This document shows positions 18,013 to 25,609 of a stretch of 64,000 nt of DNA, in pieces. The stretch is from CAVVEQ01 sp963804865. Lineage in GTDB: Bacteria > Chloroflexota > Anaerolineae > Anaerolineales > Anaerolineaceae. The number at the start of each line of letters is the position of its first letter. The stretch's first letter is position 1. The stretch covers positions 1,116,001-1,180,000 of the forward strand of contig CAWDSH010000001.1 in the NCBI GenBank assembly GCA_963804865.1. Reading direction: 5' to 3'. The notes under the pieces were generated by a model, which saw only the letters and a list, made by a program, of their open reading frames with translations, did not search any database and was not told where the DNA came from. Both the position numbers and the translations under genes were made by a program.

Positions 18013-18867
18013 TTATTTTTCCTTTTGAATGACGACCATTGGATATTGACCGTTCTTCGCAAACCAGGCTGGAAAATGTTCTTCGAGCCAGTATATCAAT
18101 CTCATCAAATTCTTTCCGCCGAGATGCGGGTGAACCAACGCGCGCATAAAACGGACACTTACGCTTCTCCAGGGGAACACAGATAAATGCAGATCGGTCA
18201 ACGAATTCTGTATCCAGCCGAAAGTATATTTTTCAACAAATGTTCCCCGAGTCTCCTTCTGCGTGTTCTTTACTTTTTTCTCGATCGTTTTCGGTTGTTC
18301 CGTTTCCTTCGCGTTATTTCTTGTCGTAAATCTTTCACCCAATCTGATTAATCCGGATAATCTCTGCATCAGCGGAGAAATGCTGTAACCATTCACCACA
18401 ACGGCTGATGAAGCAGGAAGCAGGACGCGATTTAGATCATGGAAGGCTTTCTTTTGATCACCGGTGGAGAGATGATGAAAGGTATGCAGAGAAACGACAC
18501 CATTAAAAACACTATCTTCAAACGGAAGACTGGTAACATCTGCTACGATATAAAGCCCTTTTTCACCCAACCTCATACGGGCTTCTTTGAGCGCAACGAT
18601 GGATATATCCAGACAAACGCGAAATTTATATCCCTGTGAATAAGTCAGATACTCCGGCCATTGTACGGGACCAGAACCGGCATCCAACAAAAATTTTCCG
18701 CTCGGTTTAATGTGCCTGTTCACCCTGAGATGGCAGCGTTGAATATATTCCCGCGATACCGGGCGGAGATCCTCATAGATCGCATTCTGGTAAAGCTGAT
18801 CTCCCACCTTCTGCCAGCCTACCTGGTTATAAAAATCCTTGACCTGCTGTTTCAGACCGGTATCCAT
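18013..18867 (-). CDS. Class I SAM-dependent methyltransferase
   Basis: 284 residues. The SAM site is LLDAGSGPVQWPEYL at about 60-74, VCLDISIVALKEAR forms the acidic motif and LPFEDSVFNGVVSLHTFHHL the methyltransferase_11-type segment. The C-terminal 100 residues are Lys/Glu-rich and unlike other known domains. It is placed between the capsule-type protein and PseB, one base before the latter's start, so it belongs to the island. It may methylate a sugar or cap the chain end; capping methyltransferases often accompany Wzm/Wzt systems (inference). Confidence 0.82.
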   Translation of the reverse strand: MDTGLKQQVKDFYNQVGWQKVGDQLYQNAIYEDLRPVSREYIQRCHLRVNRHIKPSGKFLLDAGSGPVQWPEYLTYSQGYKFRVCLDISIVALKEARMRLGEKGLYIVADVTSLPFEDSVFNGVVSLHTFHHLSTGDQKKAFHDLNRVLLPASSAVVVNGYSISPLMQRLSGLIRLGERFTTRNNAKETEQPKTIEKKVKNTQKETRGTFVEKYTFGWIQNSLTDLHLSVFPWRSVSVRFMRALVHPHLGGKNLMRLIYWLEEHFPAWFAKNGQYPMVVIQKEK

Positions 18868-18878
18868 AAGATTCCGAT

Positions 18879-20483
18879 TTAGATCTTTTCCCAGTCCATG
18901 GGCTCTCCAGCCAGGAATTCGAAAGTCTTGTGATATTTCTTCTGACCTTCTGCCGAAAAAACATACTTCATCGGTCGTTCCTTGATATCTTCCTCCTGCT
19001 GCCAGAGATGCCAGGGGAAGGGTCGTGGGAACTCAAAGAAGAAATAATATGCATACCGCCAGGCATCATCGACCTGTTTCCGTGTTAACCGGTTTGCATC
19101 CGGATCGGCTAAAACCTGACCCAGGAGCTTGAAATAATTAACATATGAGTCGGGATCCAAAGTGAATCCGCGATTGCGGTAATGGGTTTTTCCATTGACA
19201 ATAACCGGGACTCCACTTAATGCCATCTCCAATCCCACCGTGGTGGTATAAACCAGTCCCAAGTCTGCGATGGAGATCAAATCGTAAGTATTGGTGGGAT
19301 CCTTGGGACCCACAAGATGGATATGCTCCGGCAACCTGGATTGCTCACGGTGGATCACTTCCGAAATGGATACTCCACCCTTGAGGAGCATCTCACCCGG
19401 ATGCACCCTGATGATTAATTGAACATCAGGTCGTCCTGAGAAATACTGCACTGTGCGGAGCAGCCAATCAGTCATTGTCCGGGTGTATATTTGGCGGCCA
19501 AGCGTCAAGCTATCTCCCACCACGTTGGTTGCCAACAGGACTATCGGGCGCTTATCCAGTTTCAAAGCCTTACGCGCCTTTTCCCCTCCCTGGGTGGGTT
19601 GTCCCTGCCACCTGCGGGAGAAATTTTCCCAGAGAGCGGCTTGTTTTCTTGCCGTATAAAGCTGCTGGACACTTTCCAGCTGCTTTTTCTTCAACTTTTC
19701 TCCCTGGCGTGCTTTCCAAAGAGAATCGGTCTCCTGTTGCATCACCTCTGCATTTTGAGCCAACCAGATATTTTCCTTACGATCGCTGAATTCAAAAGTC
19801 ACCCGGGGAATGCGCATGATCTCCGCAATGCGGTATACCACCCCAAATTCCTGGATTGTGCCATTGGGTACCAGGATCAGCTGCGGACGCTTATCATGCA
19901 AATAATTCCAGGCTACCCTGGCAGCATCTTCATTCCTGCGCAGGCGCAGCTTATAAAGCGGGCTTTCCGGATCCACCTCTTCCACCTGGGAAGTGTACTG
20001 GCAATCGTAAATGGTCACTTCATGAACTGCTTCCTTTACTTCGTCCGGCAATTCCCCGGAGCAGGGGCGGCAGTTTAAAAAGGAAACTGCATTGAGCAAT
20101 CCATTGACTTTCCCCAATACCTTCTGTGCATAAATATTTTGCCGCCGTAAATCGAATCGATTTATGGGGAGCCTGTAATCAGCAAACGGCAGATACCCTA
20201 GGGTCACGTCATGTCCCTGGGATGCCAGAGCCAATCCAATGCATGCAGCACTTTCTATCCAGTAATGCAGGGATGCAAAAATGAAAATCTTTTTCCCGGA
20301 CATGCCATTTTTGCGCAGCGCAGACGCCTGCTCGCCAAGTTCCGGTAAAACGCTCTGAAGTTGTTTTAGAGAGAACCTGGTTCGTGGAGGTTGTCCGCGA
20401 TGCCGGATCAACCAGTAAAGCTCTGCCGTGTAAGGAAGTTCGCCAAGTATATTCTTGAGTGCTTCTTTGCCATTTGGTGACAT
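18879..20483 (-). CDS. Capsule-type polysaccharide biosynthesis protein (GT-B-like)
   Basis: 534 residues from the ATG at 20483, which shares one base with the TAA of wzt (TAATG). An alternative ATG at 20504 would overlap wzt by 22 bases. It contains IFIFASLHYWIESAACIGLALASQGHDV, an FLNCRPCSG pair, QLILVPNGTIQEFGVVYRIAE, then the second half LLATNVVGDS, LIIRVHPGE, YDLISIADLGLVYTTTVGLEMAL and VIVNGKTHYRNRGF. The second half resembles capsule synthesis and surface-carbohydrate proteins (KpsC/KpsS-like or Capsule_synth). A cytoplasmic transferase in the same pathway as the exporter is likely. The exact linkage is unknown. Confidence 0.8.
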   Translation of the reverse strand: MSPNGKEALKNILGELPYTAELYWLIRHRGQPPRTRFSLKQLQSVLPELGEQASALRKNGMSGKKIFIFASLHYWIESAACIGLALASQGHDVTLGYLPFADYRLPINRFDLRRQNIYAQKVLGKVNGLLNAVSFLNCRPCSGELPDEVKEAVHEVTIYDCQYTSQVEEVDPESPLYKLRLRRNEDAARVAWNYLHDKRPQLILVPNGTIQEFGVVYRIAEIMRIPRVTFEFSDRKENIWLAQNAEVMQQETDSLWKARQGEKLKKKQLESVQQLYTARKQAALWENFSRRWQGQPTQGGEKARKALKLDKRPIVLLATNVVGDSLTLGRQIYTRTMTDWLLRTVQYFSGRPDVQLIIRVHPGEMLLKGGVSISEVIHREQSRLPEHIHLVGPKDPTNTYDLISIADLGLVYTTTVGLEMALSGVPVIVNGKTHYRNRGFTLDPDSYVNYFKLLGQVLADPDANRLTRKQVDDAWRYAYYFFFEFPRPFPWHLWQQEEDIKERPMKYVFSAEGQKKYHKTFEFLAGEPMDWEKI

Positions 20484-21745
20484 TAGCTTGTTTTTATGCT
20501 CCATTCAAATCTAGGTCTGACGGGACCGAGGCGTGGTTCCGGCCATTGCTGGCCAGGAGCGCCTGCCCCATCGACTGAAAAAGTGAGTGCCTGTTCATCC
20601 TGAAAATAACGCTTGATGCGGTAAGAACTTGCGTTAACGCCCAAAACAAAACGCCCTTCGTTAAGCAGATCCTTGGGCAGAATGCACTTGCTGAAATAAT
20701 GACCAGCTTTACGTGAACCGTATCTTTCGAAATTTTCTTCGCGGTCGGTATCAAAAGTAGTGAAGATCACTTCTCCATGAGTTGTGATCAGATAAATGCC
20801 CACGCGTAATCCGATGATTGATTTTTCCAGTTCATATTCCATCTCGATCGCATTGCTTTCACCCGAACGGATGGTATCCGATACTTTTCCCCGGTGGTCC
20901 AAGACTCTGATACTAATGGGTCGGAAAGGAGCAGCATCGGCCGGGATTTCATCTTTCAACCAGGTCCTCTGCCCTTCCTGGGAGAATCCGCTGGAGAGAT
21001 AGTAACCAACCGCCTCCTGGCTGGGTGCCCGCATCACCAGCTTTCCTTTTTCGATTACCAGTGTTTCCTCAGTCAAACGCAGGATCGCAGACATGTTATG
21101 ACTGACAAAAAGGATCGTTCGTCCTGCCCTGGCGACATCACTCATTTTGCCAAGGCACTTCCGCTGGAATTCTGCATCACCAACAGCCAGTACCTCGTCC
21201 ACCACCAGTATCTCCGGTTCGAGATGCGCCGCCACAGCAAATGCCAGGCGCAGGTACATCCCGCTTGAATAACGTTTGACCGGTGTATCAATAAATTTTT
21301 CAACCTCGGCGAATGAAACAATCTCGTCAAATTTCCGCTCGATCTCTAATCGCTTCATACCAAGGATGGCACCATTAAGGAATATGTTCTCCCGACCGGT
21401 GAGCTCCGGGTGAAAACCGGTACCAACTTCCAATAGAGATCCAACCCTGCCATGAATGGTGATCGTGCCTTCGGTGGGCTCGGTGACGCGCGAAAGAAGT
21501 TTTAGTAAGGTGCTCTTACCTGCGCCATTTCGCCCAATGACTCCCAGAACCTGACCCTGCATGACATCAAATGAGACATCCCGCAAAGCCCAGATATATT
21601 CCATGGGTACCTGGTGGGTCAGCGCTTTGAAAGGTGCCATGACCGCATCACCGATCGTTTCTCTTAAGGTGCGATACTTTTCAGCCGGTGTTCCGATCCG
21701 GTAGCGCTTTCCAAGTTTCTCAACACGAATGGCTAATTCAGACAT
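20483..21745 (-). CDS. wzt: Polysaccharide ABC exporter ATPase with C-terminal glycan-binding domain (Wzt)
   Basis: 420 residues; ATG 21745 with AGGGA ahead (an in-frame TTG two codons earlier is less likely). The ATPase (1-235) has Walker A IGRNGAGKST, the signature YSSGMYLRLAFA, Walker B ILVVDEVLAVGD and the SHNM switch. Residues 250-420 form a Wzt_C-type beta domain, seen in exporters that recognise a modified chain end. Gene order wzm-wzt with a 9-base gap is standard. It powers export of the completed lipid-linked glycan across the inner membrane. The C-domain suggests that chain termination precedes export (family knowledge). Confidence 0.93.
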   Translation of the reverse strand: MSELAIRVEKLGKRYRIGTPAEKYRTLRETIGDAVMAPFKALTHQVPMEYIWALRDVSFDVMQGQVLGVIGRNGAGKSTLLKLLSRVTEPTEGTITIHGRVGSLLEVGTGFHPELTGRENIFLNGAILGMKRLEIERKFDEIVSFAEVEKFIDTPVKRYSSGMYLRLAFAVAAHLEPEILVVDEVLAVGDAEFQRKCLGKMSDVARAGRTILFVSHNMSAILRLTEETLVIEKGKLVMRAPSQEAVGYYLSSGFSQEGQRTWLKDEIPADAAPFRPISIRVLDHRGKVSDTIRSGESNAIEMEYELEKSIIGLRVGIYLITTHGEVIFTTFDTDREENFERYGSRKAGHYFSKCILPKDLLNEGRFVLGVNASSYRIKRYFQDEQALTFSVDGAGAPGQQWPEPRLGPVRPRFEWSIKTS

Positions 21746-21754
21746 ATGCAATCC

Positions 21755-22612
21755 CTAAACCAAATCGGCAAACTGCCGTTCCATACGTTTGAAATAGAAA
21801 AGCCCGGTCACCAATACGATCACAGCCACACCCACTGAAACCCAGATCAAATTTCCAGGCGCTTCCGTGCCCAGCAGCACCCAGCGAAATCCCTGCACCA
21901 CTCCAGCCATGGGATTCATGGCGTAAACAAACTGCCATTGCTCCGGGATCAGGGTGTTGGAATATGCCACCGGGGTTATATAGAGCCAGAGCTGGGTTAT
22001 GAACGGCAGGATGTAATTGATGTCCCTGTACATCACGTTGGCTGCTGAAAGCCATAATCCTACACCCAGAGAAGTGGCTAATGCCAGGATGAGGAACAGC
22101 GGCAGCATCCAGATATTGGACGTGGGTGTTATTCGATAGAATAACATCATGACGATCAGGATGATAAAAGCAATCATAAAATCGACCAATCCACTGATCA
22201 CCGAGGCCAGTGGCAAGATCATGCGTGGGAAATAGATCTTGGTGATCATGCTGCTGTTCTGCACCAGGGAACGGCTGGCGTCCGATAAAGCCTTCGAAAA
22301 GAGCTCCCAGGGAAGAATGGCTGCAAAGGAAAAGATGGGATACGGAATATCATCGGAAGGCAATTTTGCCAAACCACCGAAAATAAGGCTGAAAACGACC
22401 ATGGTCAGGACTGGTCGCAGGATCGCCCACAGGACACCCAGCAAGGTTTGCTTGTAGCGGACGATAATATCACGCCAGGTCATGAAACCGATCAGCTCGC
22501 GGTAATTCCAAAGATCACGCAAATTCAGCGCCGTCCATCCATGGGGTGGTTTGATGACGATCACTCTGGGCATGCCACGTTCAGCTGTTTTTTGCTCGAT
22601 CCCTCGCGTCAT
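21755..22612 (-). CDS. wzm: Polysaccharide ABC exporter permease (Wzm/TagG)
   Basis: 285 residues, ABC-2 type. After a short cytoplasmic N-terminus, LIGFMTWRDIIVRYKQTLLGVLWAI (in parts) is the family hallmark. Six hydrophobic helices follow, and AYSNTLIPEQWQFVYAMNPMAGVVQGFRW closes the motif set. It forms the membrane channel with Wzt. The start overlaps the upstream GDP-fucose-synthase-like gene in an ATGA at 22609-22612. Confidence 0.93.
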   Translation of the reverse strand: MTRGIEQKTAERGMPRVIVIKPPHGWTALNLRDLWNYRELIGFMTWRDIIVRYKQTLLGVLWAILRPVLTMVVFSLIFGGLAKLPSDDIPYPIFSFAAILPWELFSKALSDASRSLVQNSSMITKIYFPRMILPLASVISGLVDFMIAFIILIVMMLFYRITPTSNIWMLPLFLILALATSLGVGLWLSAANVMYRDINYILPFITQLWLYITPVAYSNTLIPEQWQFVYAMNPMAGVVQGFRWVLLGTEAPGNLIWVSVGVAVIVLVTGLFYFKRMERQFADLV

Positions 22613-23572
22613 GAAGATCCCTTCTGCAAGCGTGCTTCGTACCAGGCGATTGTGTTCCTCAAACCTTCCTCAAAATTCACTTTCGCCTTGAATCCAAAGA
22701 GTTCCTCGGCGCGGCTCACATCAAGCGCACGGCGGGGTTGACCGTTTGGTTTGGTGGTATCGAAAGTTATCCTGCCTTTGAAACCGGTCAGTCTGGCGAT
22801 TAGACAGTGCCAGATCCTTGATGCTGATCTCATAACCAGATCCAAGGTTGACTGGTTCAGGTCCGTTGTATCTTTCAGCAGCCAGGAGAATGGCTTCAGC
22901 GGCATCTTCCACGTAGAGAAATTCGCGGGTCGGCGAACCATCGCCCCAAACTACAATCTCATCCTGATCTGCAATCCTGGCTTCCACACACTTCCTGATC
23001 AATGCGGGGATCACGTGCGAGGACTCCGGGCGAAAATTATCCCTGGGACCGTAAAGATTCACGGGCAGAACGAATATTGCATTAAAACCGTATTGCAGAC
23101 GGTATGCCTGTGCCTGGACAAGCAGCATTTTCTTCGCCAATCCGTAGGGAGCGTTGGTTTCCTCAGGATAACCATTCCACAGATCATCTTCCTTGAAAGG
23201 GACCGGCGTGTATTTCGGATAGGCGCAGACTGTGCCCAGGGCAACAAATTTCTCGATTTTTCGCAACCATGCCTGGTGCATCAATTGAACACCCATCATC
23301 AGGTTATCGTAAAAAAAATCCGCAGGGTGTGCCTGATTGGCACCTATACCGCCCACCTGAGCTGCCAGATGGAGGATCACATCCGGCTTTGAGTCATCCA
23401 GCATTTGTTTGATCGATTCAAGTTGTACCAGGTCGTATTTCTCGATGGTCGGGATGAAAATATCCTTTGTATTTCTTTCGCGAAGCTTCTCGACAATGAA
23501 AGAACCGAGAAAACCTGCTCCTCCAGTCACGCATACACGGCGATCAGCCCAAAAACCGTTCTCAACGCTCAT
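22609..23572 (-). CDS. GDP-L-fucose synthase-like epimerase/reductase, one frameshift near 22804
   Basis: The first frame (23572 to about 22805) and the second (to 22609) together give about 320 residues, the usual length. Motifs: VCVTGGAGFLGSF, HLAAQVGGIGANQAHP, LGTVCAYP and the catalytic ETNAPYGLAKKM (Tyr-x3-Lys), then GPRDNF and EPVNLGSGYEISIKDLA. One extra base in CTGTCTA (22801-22807) separates this from LIARLTGFKGRITFD. The enzyme converts GDP-4-keto-6-deoxymannose to GDP-L-fucose; no gmd is present in the window, so the precursor must come from elsewhere or the substrate differs. It overlaps the regulator gene by 11 bases at its start. Confidence 0.86.
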
Positions 23573-24047
23573 CTTTGGAATCCTTCCACTCGATGAAGAT
23601 CTTCAGATCCTTTACGATCAGCGCAGGTTTTTGCGGGTTATCAACCACCTCAAAACCCTGTTCGATGCAAGTAAGTTTACAGACGTCACCCACATCTCCG
23701 TTGCCTTCCAACCGGACCTGTTTGTATCCTGCGTTTTTGATTTGCTCCAGCGCTTCGATCATCCGCTGGCGGACTAACCGGTAAAGGTGAAATGAAGTTT
23801 GGATGTAATCCATCGTGAGACGGGCACGGAGAGCGATCCCTTCGGGAGTAATGATGTATTTAAGCTTTTTACGCTCAGCGCGTTTAACCTTGACATATCC
23901 TTTGGCGACCAGGCGTTTAAGATGCCAGTTAATTGTTCCAACAGCAACGTCAAGGCGGTCAGCCAGGGTTGCCTGGGAGGCATCAGGTTCTTTTTCTATT
24001 ATTTCAAGGATAGGAAGGTCTGGATTTCGCTCTGGATATAGTTCCAT
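23562..24047 (-). CDS. MarR/EPS-type winged-helix regulator, first gene of the glycan operon
   Basis: 161 residues from ATG 24047 (GGA nine bases ahead); an in-frame TTG at 24065 is less likely. The winged helix occupies residues 10-75: DASQATLADRLDVAVGTINW is helix-turn-helix and GYVKVKRAERKKLKYIITPEG the wing. Residues 75-100 match the tail of EPS-associated MarR-like regulators, from memory of that family. The C-terminal 60 residues (VRLEGNGDVGDVCKLTCIEQGFEVVD) look like a small ligand-binding alpha/beta segment seen with nucleotide-sugar regulators. It is the promoter-proximal gene of the island, and its promoter overlaps an inverted repeat, so autoregulation is likely (inference). Confidence 0.83.
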   Translation of the reverse strand: MELYPERNPDLPILEIIEKEPDASQATLADRLDVAVGTINWHLKRLVAKGYVKVKRAERKKLKYIITPEGIALRARLTMDYIQTSFHLYRLVRQRMIEALEQIKNAGYKQVRLEGNGDVGDVCKLTCIEQGFEVVDNPQKPALIVKDLKIFIEWKDSKDER

Positions 24048-24059
24048 TTGATTTCCAAT

Positions 24060-24074
24060 ATTCAACAGTTGAAT
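24060..24074 (-). promoter_or_regulatory. Inverted repeat, candidate operator
   Basis: ATTCAAC-A-GTTGAAT is a perfect 7+1+7 inverted repeat. It overlaps the last bases of the -10 box and the expected transcription start, and lies 12 bases from the regulator's ATG. A bound dimeric winged-helix protein here would block transcription of the whole island. The regulator identity is inferred. Confidence 0.5.
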
Positions 24075-24101
24075 TATAAAACATAAAAATCATCTGGTCA
24101 A
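24073..24101 (-). promoter_or_regulatory. Sigma-70-type promoter of the glycan operon
   Basis: On the minus strand: TTGACC (-35, 24101-24096), exactly 17 bases, then TATAAT (-10, 24078-24073). One mismatch to consensus in twelve positions. Expected start of transcription is about 24066, giving a leader of about 20 bases before the regulator ATG. Confidence 0.7.
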
Positions 24102-24190
24102 GAGAAGTTACTCATAAAAAGCCGGCAGCATACGATCACCTCCCAAATGTGACTGCCAAGTCCCCCATCGTGTTTTCCTGAGGTTAAACG

Positions 24191-24220
24191 AAAACAGCGC
24201 TGCAAGCAGCGCTGTTTTTT
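24191..24220. terminator. Bidirectional intrinsic terminator
   Basis: AAAACAGCGCTGC, loop TTG/CAA region, GCAGCGCTGTTTTTT: a near-perfect hairpin flanked by A and T runs on both sides. It lies 14 bases after the cold-shock gene stop and would end that transcript before the glycan operon promoter. Confidence 0.85.
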
Positions 24221-24234
24221 ATGGTTGATCTGAA

Positions 24235-24444
24235 TTAGATCACGGCCACAGCCTGGGCCTGGGGACCTTTCGGTCCATCCACCACAGCGAATTCAACCCT
24301 TTGACCTTCGGTCAGGGTACGATACCCCTGAGAGTTGATTTCACTGTAATGGACGAATACATCGCCGCCACTATCGCGTTCGATGAATCCGTAACCCTTG
24401 GTGGCATTGAACCATTTGACCGTACCGGCCTCGCGTTCTGCCAT
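24235..24444 (-). CDS. csp: Cold-shock protein (CspA family)
   Basis: 69 residues, a single OB-fold cold-shock domain. The RNA-binding motifs are KGYGFI (RNP1) and VFVHY (RNP2), with GTVKWFNATKG at the start and GPQAQAV at the end. It is a single-strand nucleic-acid chaperone in the cytoplasm. ATG is preceded by AGGAGAAGGAG. The leader is about 90 bases long from a good promoter at 24542-24570, as is common for temperature-controlled csp genes. A terminator follows. High certainty for family; cold induction is not shown. Confidence 0.96.
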   Translation of the reverse strand: MAEREAGTVKWFNATKGYGFIERDSGGDVFVHYSEINSQGYRTLTEGQRVEFAVVDGPKGPQAQAVAVI

Positions 24445-24541
24445 GTTCTTGTACTCCTTCTCCTATTGTAAAAATGTCCGGCAGAACGCTGCTGATCCAT
24501 TGGTAATACCCAACTCAAACAAACGTCAACTGCCTGTCGAT

Positions 24542-24570
24542 ACTGTATCATTGCCCACCAAGGCTGTCAA
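24542..24570 (-). promoter_or_regulatory. Promoter of the cold-shock gene
   Basis: TTGACA (24570-24565), 17-base spacer, TACAGT (24547-24542) on the minus strand. Predicted leader is about 90 bases before the cold-shock ATG at 24444. Confidence 0.65.
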
Positions 24571-24614
24571 GCAAAATACGTGCATCGAATTTCCTAACCT
24601 GGGGATGAATTCGA

Positions 24615-25520
24615 CTAATTCCGGGAGAGTAATTCAACCTGCTCCGAGGTAAAAAGGTTTACCTTGGGCGCTTTTTGAGAACAGACAATGCGGGCTGCAA
24701 TTTGCCCTTTCTTAATCGAATCCTCCAGTGAAAGACCTTTGAAAATATGGCTGGTGAGAAAAACAGATGCCAGGACATCTCCAGCGCCATTGGTATCCAC
24801 CACCGGTAAATCCAACGCGGCAGGACTGAATATTCTGATAGTTCCCCCTGCTCCAAGTGCACAACCTTTATCTCCCATCCCAGCAACGATTACCTGTTCT
24901 GGATTCCTCTTAAGCCATGCCTCCATGATGGGTGTTGAATCGGCATGATTGGCAGCGGAAAAGAATAGGAAATCCGCAAAATTGATAAAATCCTCTCGGT
25001 ACGGATCTCCGGGGTCGACGACATCCTGGATATCACAGGCGATCTTCAATCCAAGCTCCCTGGCAATGGGCAGCAGCTGGCGTGCCCAATTGGGGATATT
25101 AAAATGCCCCAGTCTGGCCTTTTCAAGAATTTTCCTACAGCGGTTCAAATCGGGCTTAAGATCCATGTGCGATTTTCCATCATAAAAATTCTTGCGTTTA
25201 GCATCACGGTTCATGAAATTGATGCTGCGGCTTGTACCTGCCGGATCGATGAAAATACCAGTGATATCGACGCTCAGATCCCTGAATTCGTCCAAAATAA
25301 ATCGTCCGGAGAAATCATCCCCAACACAGCCGATGAAAGCGGTTTTCATACCCATGTTCACATAGCTGCGTGATGCATACCCTCCAGCCTGGCCCAAACA
25401 ATCGATATTTTCGGTGAAATTTGCTTCAACATTGAAATCAATATCTCCCCCGGGAAGATAGATATTCGTATCTACCCCTGCATTACCGATCACCACAACA
25501 TTCAAATCGTCTGCACTCAT
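24615..25520 (-). CDS. PfkB-family carbohydrate/nucleoside kinase
   Basis: 301 residues. Start VVVIGNAGVDTNIYLPGGD and GQAGGYASRSYVNMGM form PfkB signature 1; the second signature DTNGAGDVLASVFL holds the catalytic Asp and the anion hole. It uses ATP to phosphorylate a sugar or similar alcohol. It is separated from neighbours by about 90 bases on each side and does not appear to belong to an operon. The residues around QAGGYASR resemble ribokinase/adenosine kinase relatives. Substrate unknown. Confidence 0.9.
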   Translation of the reverse strand: MSADDLNVVVIGNAGVDTNIYLPGGDIDFNVEANFTENIDCLGQAGGYASRSYVNMGMKTAFIGCVGDDFSGRFILDEFRDLSVDITGIFIDPAGTSRSINFMNRDAKRKNFYDGKSHMDLKPDLNRCRKILEKARLGHFNIPNWARQLLPIARELGLKIACDIQDVVDPGDPYREDFINFADFLFFSAANHADSTPIMEAWLKRNPEQVIVAGMGDKGCALGAGGTIRIFSPAALDLPVVDTNGAGDVLASVFLTSHIFKGLSLEDSIKKGQIAARIVCSQKAPKVNLFTSEQVELLSRN

Positions 25521-25609
25521 GGATGGAAACCATACTTCAGGTGAAATTGAAGAAGGCGAAAAATGGAACCTGCTTTTTTAATAATAAATCTGGATATTAA
25601 TACACTCAT

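Noticed and set aside
19491..20078. 195-codon plus-strand frame inside the capsule-type gene
   Set aside because: Antisense to a well-conserved protein, no ribosome site, Cys/Leu-rich nonsense-like product.
22751..23392. 213-codon plus-strand frame opposite the fucose-synthase-like gene
   Set aside because: Antisense to an SDR with all motifs; product not protein-like.
24615..25520. PfkB kinase as part of the glycan island
   Set aside because: It is separated by the cold-shock gene, a terminator and the operon promoter, so it is transcribed independently.
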